DNA of 64,000 nt from Pseudanabaena sp. FACHB-2040 (GTDB lineage Bacteria; Cyanobacteriota; Cyanobacteriia; Phormidesmidales; Phormidesmidaceae), in the NCBI RefSeq assembly GCF_014696715.1, contig NZ_JACJQO010000008.1, forward strand, positions 177,362 to 241,361, written 5' to 3'. Position numbers and translations under genes: made by a program. The notes beneath the pieces were generated by a model, which was given only the letters and a program-made list of their open reading frames with translations, did not search any database and was not told the origin of the DNA. Below are positions 1 through 8,714 of the stretch, piece by piece; the stretch's first letter is position 1; each line of letters starts with the position of its first letter.

Positions 1-282
1 ATCAGGCGTTTCTTTGGTGCCAAAGGTCATCAGCCGGTCATACATCGCCCAAGAGATACCGTAGGCAGGCCGATTGGTTCCTATGCGGTGTAGGTCGAGA
101 CTGTTGGGAAAGCCGCCGCCCTGCACCATCGTCAGCTTGGCATTGGTGGCCCCAGCAGTTGCCCCAGCCGCCGCTTCAGAGGATGCTACAGGAGAGTTTG
201 AGCTACAGGCTTTTAGCCCATTGGCCAATGTAATGCCAGCGGTAAAACTAAGGCTAGTTTTGAGCAGTTTTCGGCGTTTCAT
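1..282 (-). CDS. ABC transporter substrate-binding lipoprotein, family 5 type (partial)
   Basis: This is the first 94 codons of a gene that runs off the left edge of the window. It begins MKRRKLLKTSLSFTAG, with a twin-arginine-like basic start, a hydrophobic stretch and a lipobox ending LKAC at about residue 25, so it is probably an exported lipoprotein. The mature part contains LDLHRIGTNRPAYG followed by WAMYDRLMTFG, the N-terminal signature of family 5 (peptide/nickel/opine) solute-binding proteins. These bind a substrate in the periplasm and deliver it to an ABC permease. The permease and ATPase are not visible here. The substrate cannot be judged from this fragment. Confidence in the family is good; the specificity is unknown. 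Confidence 0.75.
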   Translation of the reverse strand, partial: MKRRKLLKTSLSFTAGITLANGLKACSSNSPVASSEAAAGATAGATNAKLTMVQGGGFPNSLDLHRIGTNRPAYGISWAMYDRLMTFGTKETPD

Positions 283-587
283 AGCGGCCCCAAAAGAGTG
301 TGCAAACTGAGTGAAGGGATTACGAAAAATCGGGTTCTAAAAAAGAGTAAAATCAGCTACAGTTTGTAAGCTGATGACTGTGTGATGTGCGTTGAAGTTG
401 GGCTTAACTGTAGAACACACATCAGAAAGAATGGGAGAAGAATTTGGGAAGAATTCGGGAAGAATATTTACCATTTGATGACAGAAGTAAGCCTCGAACA
501 GCTTGACAGAAACCCGATTTTAAGGAGTTTGAAGACTGCAGATTTAAATGCTGTAACTTGACATAGACTGCTCAAAACAAAATTTTC
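283..587. promoter_or_regulatory. divergent intergenic region
   Basis: This 305-base AT-rich gap separates the leftward binding-protein gene from the rightward histidine kinase, so it should hold both promoters. It contains two near-identical tracts (gggaagaatt and gggaagaata) around positions 440-470. I see no convincing sigma-70 pair or RNA gene. Confidence 0.35.
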
Positions 588-2354
588 ATGGTTGTCACGC
601 GGCTTTTTCGATCTCTGCCCACTACGTTCACCCTGATCGTCGGGCTAGGGCTGACCCTAACGACAACGCTGTGGGTGGGGCGATGGGAACGGCTAACGCG
701 GCAAAGTGAATTTCAGCAGCAGATTGATAACCTTACAACGTCGCTTCAGCGCACTACAAACCGCTACAACGAGCTGCTGCTCTCTCTAGGAGACCTCTAC
801 CGGGTTGCGGATAATCAGGTCAGCCAAACTGATTTTCACCGCTTTGTGCAGCGGGCCTTAGGTTCTTATCCCGGCATTCAGGCGCTGGAGTGGGCACCGC
901 GCGTTCCGGCAGCAGAGCGCGCGGCTTATGAGCAGGCGTTGGCGCTGCAGGGCAGCTTTGAGCAGGCCAGCATCTTAGAGCGCAATGCAGCTGGAGCGAT
1001 GGTTCCGGCGGCTCCGCGCAGTGAATATATACCCGTTACCTACATAGAACCCTGGCAGGGCAACGAAGTGGCAATGGGCTACGACCTGGCTTCAGACACG
1101 ACCCGGCAGGTGGCCCTAGATCTGGCGCGAGATACGGGTGCGATCGCATTTACTGCCCGCATCCAGCTAGTCCAAGAAACTGCCGACAACCAATACAGCT
1201 TCCTGGTCTTTCTGCCGGTTTATAGCCAGCCAGCCTCTACCCTAGAAGCCCGACGACAGCACCTAGAGGGCTATATTCTGGGCGTGTTTCGGGTTGCCGA
1301 TGTGGTCGAAGAAGCCCTTCAAGACTTGAACTTCGGCATTGACTTCTATCTCTATGACCAAACCGCCAGTTCCGACGAGCAATTTTTAGGCTTTTACAAC
1401 TCTGCGCTGCAGCGAGTCGTTACCACAGCTAACCCCATTCCCAAAACTCAGCCGGGCAGAAACTTTTTGTGTTCAGATCAACAGAACTGTACCCAAAGCC
1501 TATACCTAGGCCAGCGGGAATGGCGCATCGTGTTCCTGCCCTCTTCTGCTTACCAGCCTCGCTATTTTCCCTTGAGCACTTTGGCGACGCTGTTGATTGG
1601 CCTACTGCTCACCAGCAGCCTGCTGATTTACCTATCGCGCTGGCAGGCCGAACTAGAGCGCACCCGCGAACTGAGCGACCTGAAGCTGCGTCTATTCTCT
1701 ATGGCCTCCCATGAGCTGAGAACGCCGCTGAGCATCATTTTGGTTTCGGCTCAGTCTTTAGAAACCAATCGGGCCATCTTGACCCCGACCCAGCAGACCA
1801 ACGCCATTGAGCGCATTCAAACCGCTGCCAAGCGGCTCAGCCAGCTCGTCAGCGACATTCTCACCCTGACCCGCGCCGAAGCAGGCAAGCTGGAGTTTAC
1901 CCCTGAGATTATTGAGCTAGAACCCTTCTGCTGGCAAATCGTAGACGAAGTGCAGGCCAGCCTCAAACCCACCCAGCACCTGTTGTTTGAGCTGCCGCTA
2001 CCGCTGCCCAAAGCCTTCCTCGATAAAAAGCTGCTGCGCTCACTGCTGCTGAACCTGCTCTCCAACGCCGCCAAATATTCCCCGGAAGACGGCAAAATCC
2101 AGCTTCAGGTCAGCCTTACCAGCAATACTCTGCACTTTCAGGTCAGCGATCAGGGCATTGGCATTCCCCCAACCGCCCAAGACCAGATCTTTGAAGCCTT
2201 CTATCGCGGAGACAACGTCGGCAGCGTCCAAGGCACCGGGCTAGGTCTCGCCGTCGTTAAAACTTGTGTAGACCTACACGACGGCACCCTGAGCGTAAGC
2301 AGCACTCTGGGGGGTGGGACTGTGGTGTCGGTTGCCTTGCCTTGGGTGGAGTAG
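588..2354 (+). CDS. CHASE-domain sensor histidine kinase
   Basis: A membrane sensor kinase of 588 residues. A signal anchor occupies about residues 8-30. It is followed by an extracytoplasmic CHASE-type domain (about 40-315, including LEWAPRVPAAER and GYDLASD) and a second membrane helix at about 327-350. The cytoplasmic part has the H-box SMASHELRTPLSI with the phospho-acceptor His375, an N-box around Asn489-Asn493 (LLSNAAKYS), and G boxes SDQGIGIP and GTGLGLAVVK. It should autophosphorylate in response to an extracellular small molecule; CHASE ligands are often cytokinin-like adenine derivatives or peptides, but the ligand here is unknown. The OmpR-type regulator converging from 2608-3279 is the natural partner candidate, although convergent rather than co-transcribed pairs are less common. 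Confidence 0.9.
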   Translation: MVVTRLFRSLPTTFTLIVGLGLTLTTTLWVGRWERLTRQSEFQQQIDNLTTSLQRTTNRYNELLLSLGDLYRVADNQVSQTDFHRFVQRALGSYPGIQALEWAPRVPAAERAAYEQALALQGSFEQASILERNAAGAMVPAAPRSEYIPVTYIEPWQGNEVAMGYDLASDTTRQVALDLARDTGAIAFTARIQLVQETADNQYSFLVFLPVYSQPASTLEARRQHLEGYILGVFRVADVVEEALQDLNFGIDFYLYDQTASSDEQFLGFYNSALQRVVTTANPIPKTQPGRNFLCSDQQNCTQSLYLGQREWRIVFLPSSAYQPRYFPLSTLATLLIGLLLTSSLLIYLSRWQAELERTRELSDLKLRLFSMASHELRTPLSIILVSAQSLETNRAILTPTQQTNAIERIQTAAKRLSQLVSDILTLTRAEAGKLEFTPEIIELEPFCWQIVDEVQASLKPTQHLLFELPLPLPKAFLDKKLLRSLLLNLLSNAAKYSPEDGKIQLQVSLTSNTLHFQVSDQGIGIPPTAQDQIFEAFYRGDNVGSVQGTGLGLAVVKTCVDLHDGTLSVSSTLGGGTVVSVALPWVE

Positions 2355-2607
2355 AGGGGTGGATGGATGGGTAGATGGTAAGGGGTAAAGGGTGGATGGA
2401 TGAAGGATAGATGAGTGGGGAGTGGATGGGACACGGGGAATGCGGGGAAGGTAGATAGATGGATCCGGCTTCTACCGGCTGGCTTGGTCTACAAATGCAT
2501 CCATATCTCTAATCTCTAAGGAGAGTTTTAGATCTCCCAAATCTTTACTCCTTCGCACCCCCGCTCCCCACCACCCCTCTACCCTTTACCCTTTACCCTT
2601 CACCCCC
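2355..2607. repeat. low-complexity short tandem repeats forming a long-range inverted repeat
   Basis: The gap between two converging genes starts with purine-rich GGATGGATGG and GGTAAGGGGTAAAGG units (2355-2460) and ends with the complementary pyrimidine units CTACCCTTTACCCTTTACCC (about 2578-2600). The two halves can pair, so the spacer could fold into a large hairpin in RNA from either strand and act as a bidirectional terminator. Heptanucleotide-type repeats of this sort are common in cyanobacterial intergenic DNA. The function is inferred. Confidence 0.6.
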
Positions 2608-3279
2608 TCACCCTCTCAACCGATACCCCAACCCATGCACGGTTTCAATCAAGTTCCTCCCCGCGCCTGCTTTTTGCAGCTTTTGCCGCAGGGCTTTGAC
2701 GTGGGCTTTTACGGTTTCTTCGCCGGGGATTTCTTCTAACGTCCAGATTGATTCTAGGATAAAGGCTCGGTTGAGCACACGCCGTCCGTTTTGCATGAGC
2801 AGTTCTAGAATGGCAAACTCTTTGGGGGTTAGGCGCAGCGGGCTGTCTCGGTAGCTGGCTTCGTAGGTGCTGGGGTTGAGCCGCAGGTCGCCCCAGCGCA
2901 GGAGCGGGGAGTTGCCTCTCTCGCCCCGGCGCAGCAGTGCTCGAATCTGTGCTAGCAGTTCTGCCAGGTCAAAGGGTTTGACCATGTAAACATCGGCCCC
3001 AGAGTCTAGGCCAGCAACTTTGTCTAGGCTGGTGTCGCGGGCGGTCAGCATGAGCACTGGAGACTGGTAGCCGCGCGATCGCATTCTTTGACACAGGGAC
3101 AATCCATTGAGCCGAGGCAAGGTCACATCTAGTAGAGCCAGGTCATAAGGCAGGGTTTCTAGCTGAGTCCAAGCTACTTCTCCGTCTTCTGCTACATCCA
3201 CGGTGTAGTGCTGAGCCGCGAGTGCTTCTGCCAATGAGGTAGCCAGGGGTCTGTCGTCTTCTACCAAAAGAATCCGCAT
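2608..3279 (-). CDS. OmpR/PhoB-family response regulator
   Basis: A two-domain regulator of 223 residues. The receiver domain (1-115) has the acidic pair Glu7-Asp8-Asp9, the phospho-acceptor Asp51 in LLDVTLPRLNG, and Lys101 in VKPFDLAE. A winged-helix DNA-binding domain follows (about 128-223, with LTPKEFAILELL and ETVKAHVKALRQKL). The usual Asp-Asp-Tyr before the conserved lysine reads Asp-Val-Tyr here. The sequence resembles cyanobacterial regulators of the ManR/RppA kind, but I cannot assign it to one of them. It faces the CHASE kinase gene across a repeat-rich spacer. The kinase is its likely phospho-donor. Confidence 0.9.
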   Translation of the reverse strand: MRILLVEDDRPLATSLAEALAAQHYTVDVAEDGEVAWTQLETLPYDLALLDVTLPRLNGLSLCQRMRSRGYQSPVLMLTARDTSLDKVAGLDSGADVYMVKPFDLAELLAQIRALLRRGERGNSPLLRWGDLRLNPSTYEASYRDSPLRLTPKEFAILELLMQNGRRVLNRAFILESIWTLEEIPGEETVKAHVKALRQKLQKAGAGRNLIETVHGLGYRLRG

Positions 3280-3446
3280 ATGTCACAACCGACTACGGGG
3301 GTTAGAGCACCCGTGTGCTGAGAGCGCTGTGACTAGCATCCTGCCTTGAATTGCGATCGCAAATTGTTAGCCAACGCACAACAGCGGCTTGACTCTGTTT
3401 TTAATGAACTGGCTGAGCTGCTATTAAAGAGGTGCGCAGGCAGGTT

Positions 3447-4130
3447 TTATGCCTGTGAGTCGGCCTCTAAAGGAGCTTGGTAGCCGCAAACTCCATTGGC
3501 ATCCCACTGAACTTCTGCAATCAGGAGAGCGCAGCCGCTGATGACAATGCCCGTCGTGAGCGGCTGCCACATACCGACGTGGGGAAGTATGTAAATCGTG
3601 AGGAAATGCGCGGCTGCTATCAGCATAAAGGCGCGCGATCGCATTCCCAATCCTGTGATCACATAGCCAATACCGCTAATGCCTAGCCACAAAGGGCACA
3701 AATGTCCTAAAACCTCACCCCATCCCAAAAACAGGCTTAAATCGGTCGTCAGAGTGCCCACCAGCATCAACCCGCTCCAGCCATAGAGCACCCAGGTTAA
3801 CCGTTCTTCAGCACTAAAGTGGGAGGTTAGAGCCACCATCCCCACGACACAGAGCACCGTTAATCCAGAGGCCATCATCGCCTGAGCAAACCAGTTTAGC
3901 GACAAAAACTGAGCAGCCAGAAAAATTGCGGCAGATACAGCTGCCCACAGTAGACACGCCTGATCATGCCGCGTGTAGAACGTGGACACAATAACCCGCT
4001 GTTTAATCTGCCAGTGAACCCGCCACAGTCCTGGTGAATCGTAAATAGAAAAGGCCGACTGTTTCTTAGAAACTATTGGAGTATCAAAGTTAAAGAAGCT
4101 CATTTTAAGGAAGGGAAAAAGCCTGGACAT
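3447..4130 (-). CDS. multispanning membrane protein of unknown function
   Basis: A 227-residue protein that I do not recognise. After a polar N-terminus of about 55 residues it has around six hydrophobic segments, including LLWAAVSAAIFLAAQFLSL, TVLCVVGMVALT, LYGWSGLMLVGTL, LWLGISGIGYVITGLGM and IVISGCALLIAEV, so it is an integral membrane protein. An internal ATG at codon 10 (MSFFNFDTP) is an equally good start. It reads in the same direction as the response regulator gene, 167 bases upstream of it, so the two might be co-transcribed. No catalytic motif is visible. Confidence 0.6.
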   Translation of the reverse strand: MSRLFPFLKMSFFNFDTPIVSKKQSAFSIYDSPGLWRVHWQIKQRVIVSTFYTRHDQACLLWAAVSAAIFLAAQFLSLNWFAQAMMASGLTVLCVVGMVALTSHFSAEERLTWVLYGWSGLMLVGTLTTDLSLFLGWGEVLGHLCPLWLGISGIGYVITGLGMRSRAFMLIAAAHFLTIYILPHVGMWQPLTTGIVISGCALLIAEVQWDANGVCGYQAPLEADSQA

Positions 4131-5229
4131 AAAAGCTGTTCAATGCCCTTAGCTTCCTCTAGCTGCCCCCAGACAAACTCTGTCAATGGAGCAAACCCAA
4201 TTGGGTTGGCGATCTGCCGTTGGAGACATTCAGCTTAGCTTTTAGAGCAGCTATTACTTAGCTCTGCTTTAAGAGCTACTGTCAAGACAACAAGTTAGGA
4301 GCGCGTTCAGATAGTTCAATCTGAGAGTTGTAGGTAGTAAAGTTACGAAACCATAACTGAGAAAACGAATGTCTCATAGTCATCTTCACAGCCAAATTGG
4401 CTTTGACCGAATGAGGCCATTAGCAACAGATTGGTATCGTTCGATACTGTTAGTTTCCTATGCCCATGACGTTTTATTTGGGGGAAAGCTAACGGCCCGC
4501 AGCGCGTACCAGAAGGTAAGCCAGCGTCTAGGCTAGTCTCGGTTCTCGTTTTTAACTGCGATCGCACACAGGCACCCAATTCACAGGCAAAACCCTCTTT
4601 CCGCTCGCCTCTAGGGTGGGCTAGCTGATTGCCGGAGCGATCCTGATGTATCTGTCGCCTGCCATTCTCGATTAGGTTTTGGCTTCCGAGCGCATGTGCC
4701 TCTAGATGGAATAGCTAAGCTGAGGCGGTTACCGACCTGAGCCGACGGGTTAGAGCCATCGCCTTAACGCTCACCTTAGCGGGGAATTTGATTTGGTATC
4801 AGCGGTTTGAGGGCAAAGCCTAGGGGCGCGGTCAGGTCTAGAGATGGCTCAGCAGGCGGCCACACCCAAAGCCCTGATACCGACTCTACTCATTAGAATA
4901 TTGTGGTCAGTGAGCCAGACTCCTCTAAATTTTCCCTGCTGCCCACCAAAATTTATTAACCCTAAAGCGGGTCGTGACTGGCCTAGTATCCTTGCTGCTG
5001 GCTCTGTTGCAGCGCCAAGCTTAAAGTCTAGACCCAATAATTTACGGTTGACTTCAACCAATTGGTGTAAATGCTCTCCCCAGTTCAAAGATTGAATGCT
5101 ACTATGAAGGCTGAGATAAAGATCGGTGTAGCGTTTGTTTCAAGTGTTGACGTTTTTTTTACGCTCGGTATTGACAGGCTTCTCTCCGAAATTTCACTCT
5201 CTACATACCTCTAATTTTGGAGACAATCC
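4131..5229. other. 1.1-kb gene-poor region
   Basis: No open frame here looks like a convincing gene. Around 4630-4680 one plus-strand frame reads LIAGAILMYLSPAILD and then meets a stop, as if a membrane-protein gene had decayed there; this is only a hint. The right end (about 5100-5229) is the promoter and 5' leader of the RRM gene, including an oligo-T tract at 5152-5160 and a GGAGA ribosome site ending 5 bases before the ATG. Confidence 0.4.
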
Positions 5230-5562
5230 ATGTCGATTTACGTAGGCAACCTGTCCTATCAGGTAACTGAGCAAGATCTGACTGAAGTATTCGCAGAATA
5301 CGGCACAGTCAAGCGGATTCAGCTTCCCACAGATCGTGAAACCGGCCGCATGCGTGGTTTTGGTTTCGTCGAAATGTCAGCTGATGCTGAAGAGCAAGCT
5401 GCCATTGACGCCCTCGATGGTGCAGAGTGGATGGGTCGTGACCTCAAAGTCAACAAAGCCAAGCCCCGGGAGAACAACAACTCCTTCGGTGGCGGCGGTG
5501 GCGGTGGCGGCGGTCAGCGTCGCGATGGCTTCTCTCGCAACAACTTCTCCCGCAACTACTAA
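5230..5562 (+). CDS. RRM-type RNA-binding protein with glycine-rich tail (cyanobacterial Rbp family)
   Basis: A 110-residue protein made of a single RNA recognition motif. RNP2 is IYVGNL (residues 3-8) and RNP1 is RGFGFVEM (42-49), both complete. The C-terminus has nine consecutive glycines (87-95) followed by an Arg/Asn/Ser tail. This is the architecture of cyanobacterial Rbp proteins, which bind single-stranded RNA; many glycine-tailed members are cold-induced. The ribosome site GGAGAC lies just before the ATG. A strong hairpin terminator follows, so the gene is probably monocistronic. In some cyanobacteria rpsU lies next to such a gene; it does not here. Confidence 0.93.
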   Translation: MSIYVGNLSYQVTEQDLTEVFAEYGTVKRIQLPTDRETGRMRGFGFVEMSADAEEQAAIDALDGAEWMGRDLKVNKAKPRENNNSFGGGGGGGGGQRRDGFSRNNFSRNY

Positions 5563-5656
5563 ACCGCTGTCTTTGTAGGATGCGCTAGGTGAAAACTGAA
5601 CGCATCCTGCTATAGATGCAGCTATACATTGTCTAGTTCATCTACAGCGTTACTTC

Positions 5657-5688
5657 AAAGAGCCCAAGCAAACTTGCTTGGGCTCTTT
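5657..5688 (+). terminator. hairpin terminator after the RRM gene
   Basis: A perfect 14-bp stem (AAAGAGCCCAAGCA paired with TGCTTGGGCTCTTT) closes a 4-base AACT loop. The flanking A and T runs make it usable from both strands, so it may also end the leftward gene at 5723-5959. Confidence 0.8.
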
Positions 5689-5722
5689 GGCGTTTATGGG
5701 CTGCAGCACCCCCTACGGCTTG

Positions 5723-5959
5723 CTAGCTTGTAGCCTTTCCTAGCCTGCGGCTCATGACGCTGATGTATTCACCGTTTCTGCCGGTGGCAACGGGGTCGAT
5801 CCAGGCGGTGCGATCGCAGTAGCCCAGCACCTCCATACGGTTGATCGCCCTGACAACAGCAGAGTAATCCCCCAGCAAAATATGGCAGAGCCGATCTGGG
5901 TGGTACGAGGGCAATCGAAAATTTGAGGAGCTGTTCTCCCCTTCAGGTGATTGAAACAT
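5723..5959 (-). CDS. small conserved cyanobacterial protein of unknown function
   Basis: A 78-residue protein with the dense, non-repetitive core HILLGDYSAVVRAINRMEVL and DPVATGRNGEYISVM. It looks like a real folded domain, and I have the impression of a family widespread in cyanobacteria, but I cannot attach a function. It has no membrane segment or signal peptide. It ends 35 bases from the shared hairpin terminator and is transcribed towards the RRM gene. Confidence 0.55.
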   Translation of the reverse strand: MFQSPEGENSSSNFRLPSYHPDRLCHILLGDYSAVVRAINRMEVLGYCDRTAWIDPVATGRNGEYISVMSRRLGKATS

Positions 5960-6189
5960 ACGGGTCTCTCCGTCTTCGTAAAGAAAACGGGGAACTATCT
6001 AGCCGTCCCCAATGAAGGTAAAACGCGACGCTAGAGCCTAGAATGATCCCAGGTTATCGCCAGCTTACCCCGGATAAGTTGGGATGACTCAGGGGATTTG
6101 AGAAGCTCCAACTTCTCTCTTCCCCGCCCAGAATCATTCCCCGCACTAATAACTTGCCAGAAGCGCACCGAAAGCGCAACCGTGCAGGG

Positions 6190-7167
6190 CTAACTTATAT
6201 CCAGCGGGCTCCTCACCCCACGCCCCCCTTGATTTAGCACATGGGTATAGATCATTGTGGTTTTGACATCCTTATGGCCCAGCAATTCCTGAATTGTGCG
6301 TATGTCGTAGCCGTTTTGCAGTAGGTGAGTCGCAAAGCTGTGGCGAAACGTGTGGCAGCCAACTCGCTTGTGGATACCAGCACTTCTAACAGCTTGTTTG
6401 ACAGCTTTTTGCAAGCCGCTCTCATGCAAGTGATAACGCACAACAGCTCCGCTGCGAGGGTCGCGACAACGCGTTGACGACGGAAAGACAAATTGCCAAA
6501 TCCACTGGCGATTGGCATTTGGGTACTTGCGGGCTAATGCAAAAGGCAATACCACCGCACCATAGCCCTGCTCCAAATCTTGCTGATGGAGCCGCTGCAC
6601 CATCTTTAAGTGTTCCTGCAAGGGATTAACTGCGCTTGTAGGCAGCATGGTCACCCGGCTCTCTTGCCCCTTTGCATTTCTCACAATAATTTGGTGCTGG
6701 GGAAAGTCCAAGTCCTTAATCCGCAACTGCATGGCTTCCCGCAGCCTTAGCCCACTGCCATAGAGCAACTGAACGATAATGCGATGGACACCCGACATGT
6801 GCTGCAGTACAGAACGCACCTCATCAGGAGTTAGCACAGTCGGCAGCTTCCGTGAGCGCTTCGCTCTGATAGCGTCAATCCTGCCATCTAAAGGCTGACA
6901 CAGAACTTCTTGATAGAGAAACAGCAACGCGCTCAGAGCTTGATTTTGAGTAGCAGAAGCTACATTTCCTTCAACAGCCAAGTGAGTCAAAAATGCCTCA
7001 ATCTCAGGCACCCCCATCTCTTTAGGATGTCGCTTGTTGTGAAAAAGGATAAAGCGACGAATCCATTGAACGTAGGTTTCCTCAGTGCGGTACGAGTAGT
7101 GCTTTACGCGAATGGTATCGCGAACTTGATCCAGCAGCTTCTTGGGAGGAGGCTGATTAGACTCCAT
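6190..7167 (-). CDS. intI: integron integrase (IntI-type tyrosine recombinase)
   Basis: A 325-residue tyrosine recombinase from the ATG at 7167. It has the N-terminal SAM-like core-binding domain (1-95) and a catalytic domain with Arg141 ([12 protein letters not shown]), His272 and Arg275 ([12 protein letters not shown]), His298 (LLGHKD) and the nucleophile Tyr307 (TTMIYTHV). What marks it as IntI rather than XerC/D is the extra segment at about 203-232 containing [13 protein letters not shown] and VFPSS, together with the DPRSGAVVR and [10 protein letters not shown] signatures. IntI recombines attC sites of mobile cassettes with attI. It is transcribed away from the cassettes at 7.5-9.1 kb, the standard integron arrangement. 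The frame is intact. A TTG 33 bases upstream is a less likely start. Confidence 0.93.
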   Translation of the reverse strand: MESNQPPPKKLLDQVRDTIRVKHYSYRTEETYVQWIRRFILFHNKRHPKEMGVPEIEAFLTHLAVEGNVASATQNQALSALLFLYQEVLCQPLDGRIDAIRAKRSRKLPTVLTPDEVRSVLQHMSGVHRIIVQLLYGSGLRLREAMQLRIKDLDFPQHQIIVRNAKGQESRVTMLPTSAVNPLQEHLKMVQRLHQQDLEQGYGAVVLPFALARKYPNANRQWIWQFVFPSSTRCRDPRSGAVVRYHLHESGLQKAVKQAVRSAGIHKRVGCHTFRHSFATHLLQNGYDIRTIQELLGHKDVKTTMIYTHVLNQGGRGVRSPLDIS

Positions 7168-7248
7168 AGGGTAGATGCACACTAAATAGACAGTAAACAA
7201 AACCTAAGCAATCTAGCCCGCTAGAAGAAGGGGTGGTTATACTGAATT

Positions 7249-7371
7249 TTTCCACCTAATCACCCTCACAGGCGTGTTAGGCTGACGTATTTCCACCTAA
7301 TCATCTCTATAGGGTGATTAGGCTGATGTATTTCCACCTAATCACCCGTATAGGGATATTAGGCGGAAACT
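7249..7371. repeat. three 41-bp iterons, each an imperfect palindrome, in the attI position
   Basis: Three head-to-tail copies begin at 7249, 7290 and 7331, each starting TTTCCACCTAATCA. Each copy contains an internal inverted repeat; copy 2 pairs CCTAATCA with TGATTAGG. Copy 1 carries GTTAGGC (7276-7282), an exact match to the integron core consensus GTTRRRY; copies 2 and 3 have ATTAGGC. They lie between the integrase start and the first cassette, where attI and the integrase promoter belong. Whether they are attI, integrase-binding sites or a regulator's operators is inference. Confidence 0.7.
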
Positions 7372-7456
7372 TTCCCTCTAAACAATTGTTAGCCTGCTTC
7401 GTTTGCTGGTGAGTCAGACGAAAACACTTGCAGAGCAATTTTCAAAGTAGTTTGTT

Positions 7457-7487
7457 CAATAAACGTTTTTTGTGCTAACGTTTATTG
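7457..7487. promoter_or_regulatory. perfect 11-bp inverted repeat, candidate MarR operator
   Basis: CAATAAACGTT (7457-7467) is matched by its exact reverse complement AACGTTTATTG (7477-7487) across a 9-base spacer. It lies immediately before the MarR-family gene, where such regulators typically bind to repress themselves. The 20-base half-site spacing (centre to centre) places both arms on one DNA face. Confidence 0.6.
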
Positions 7488-7506
7488 AGTGAATGGCATT
7501 GGCTTT

Positions 7507-8064
7507 ATGAAGAGGCGAACAACCCCGAAACAGTCCTTAAAACATTCAAGCCCATCAATCAACTCACCTACCTTTAACAACCACGAATTGGACTGGGAGC
7601 CTTTGCCTGAATGTCTTGGTCGTTGGACAGGCTTCGTGCTGCATTGGGTAACTGAGCTTGGTTCACAGTTTTATGCTCGTGCGATGGCTCCCTTAAATTT
7701 ACGCCCGCTTCAGGTTGGTATTCTCCAATTACTAGCGGGTGAAGGTTCAATGGTTCAAGCACGACTTGGTGAGAGGCTGCGTGTTGATAAAGCTACAATG
7801 GTTACTCTTCTAAATGACTTAGAAGAGCAGGGCTTGATTGAACGACGACCTCATGCACACGATCGTCGAGCTTATGAAATTCATCTTCTAGAAGCTGGTA
7901 AGCAACGCCTTCAAGCAGCAGAAAAATTATCAGTTGAAGCTGCACAACAATTCTTTTCCACTTTGACACCTCAGGAACAGCAAACTCTCAATGAACTGTT
8001 GAGGCGAGTTGCAACAAGCAACGCCTCATGGAAACCGTCAGCGCTTAAAGATACTGCCGAATAA
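7507..8064 (+). CDS. MarR-family transcriptional regulator
   Basis: A 185-residue winged-helix regulator. After a polar N-terminus of about 30 residues come a dimerisation helix (WTGFVLHWVTELGSQF) and the DNA-binding core LRPLQVGILQLLAGEGSMVQ, RLRVDKATMVTLLNDLEEQG and the wing IERRPHAHDRRAYEIHL. MarR proteins are dimeric repressors released by small phenolic or oxidising ligands. I chose the ATG at 7507; a GTG at 7489 would add six residues but overlaps the edge of the upstream palindrome. It lies 32 bases upstream of a 4-TM protein gene on the same strand, and both lie between the candidate attI and the attC-like site, so the pair looks like one cassette. Confidence 0.88.
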   Translation: MKRRTTPKQSLKHSSPSINSPTFNNHELDWEPLPECLGRWTGFVLHWVTELGSQFYARAMAPLNLRPLQVGILQLLAGEGSMVQARLGERLRVDKATMVTLLNDLEEQGLIERRPHAHDRRAYEIHLLEAGKQRLQAAEKLSVEAAQQFFSTLTPQEQQTLNELLRRVATSNASWKPSALKDTAE

Positions 8065-8096
8065 CTCAGGCTAACAATACAAGAGGTACAAACACT

Positions 8097-8549
8097 ATGA
8101 GTACAGCAATCATTGTTTTCGTAGTTGCTGCTTTTGCAACCTTTTTCAATAACGCTTTGCATTGGTACACACAAGTTACAACTTATCCGCTTCTAAGTTG
8201 GGTTGGGCAAGCAGAGTTCGTATCGTTCCACAAAGAGTATGAGCGTAGACTACCATTCAGCATTTACGTACCTTACACGCTGCTGATGTTCAGTACACTT
8301 CTCCTGATATTCCTCCGTCCGGTAGAAATCGAACTTGGATGGGTGTTCGTGTTACTTGTACTGAATGCGTCCATTATGATCGTGAGTCTTGTCTTTGCTG
8401 TCCCGATTCATACTCGGCTTGATCGTCAGGGTTATTCCGACAAAGCTGGGATTCGTGAACTCATTCGATATAATCGCGTTAGACTCATCATCTCATCAAC
8501 CAGTAGCATCGTTATGCTGTACTTAATGGTAGGTTTGTTGATGAGCTAG
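8097..8549 (+). CDS. four-helix membrane protein, DUF1772-like
   Basis: A 150-residue integral membrane protein with four hydrophobic helices (about 2-27, 55-74, 80-107 and 128-149). The loop pattern FHKEYERRLPF after helix 1 and VPIHTRLDRQGYSDKAGIREL after helix 3 resembles small four-helix DUF1772-like proteins, but the assignment is tentative and the function unknown. An AGAGG ribosome site precedes the ATG. It is probably co-transcribed with and controlled by the MarR gene just upstream. Confidence 0.7.
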   Translation: MSTAIIVFVVAAFATFFNNALHWYTQVTTYPLLSWVGQAEFVSFHKEYERRLPFSIYVPYTLLMFSTLLLIFLRPVEIELGWVFVLLVLNASIMIVSLVFAVPIHTRLDRQGYSDKAGIRELIRYNRVRLIISSTSSIVMLYLMVGLLMS

Positions 8550-8585
8550 CCAGCAAATCTCCTGTAGTTGGTCGTATGATCAGCA

Positions 8586-8672
8586 CGCTAACAACCTGGT
8601 TGGAGCGGACTGACACAAGATCTTGGTAGAGATGCAAAGGCTGCTGATAGCCGCTCAACCGGAGCGTTATGC
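8586..8672 (+). other. attC-like cassette recombination site
   Basis: About 87 bases with the layout of an attC site. The left outer box is GCTAAC. The inner box GTTGGAGCGG (8599-8608) pairs with CCGCTCAAC (8651-8659), with one unpaired G in the left arm as attC sites require. The right outer region is GGAGCGTTATGC (8661-8672). The right box GTTATGC fits GTTRRRY at all but one position. Polarity is correct: the GTT box is distal to the 4-TM gene and the next cassette gene starts 42 bases later. The hairpin top is long and imperfect. Confidence 0.75.
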
Positions 8673-8714
8673 AATCTATACACATTCGTAAGTTTGCAAA
8701 AGAGGAGAGAACAT

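Noticed and set aside
4343..5095. several 78-83 codon open frames in the gene-poor region
   Set aside because: Overlapping frames on both strands, no family resemblance and no ribosome sites; the region is better called non-coding or decayed.
7249..7371. CRISPR array from three regular repeats
   Set aside because: The 41-bp units are contiguous, with no unique spacers, and they diverge mainly inside the unit; no cas genes are nearby. They read as iterons.
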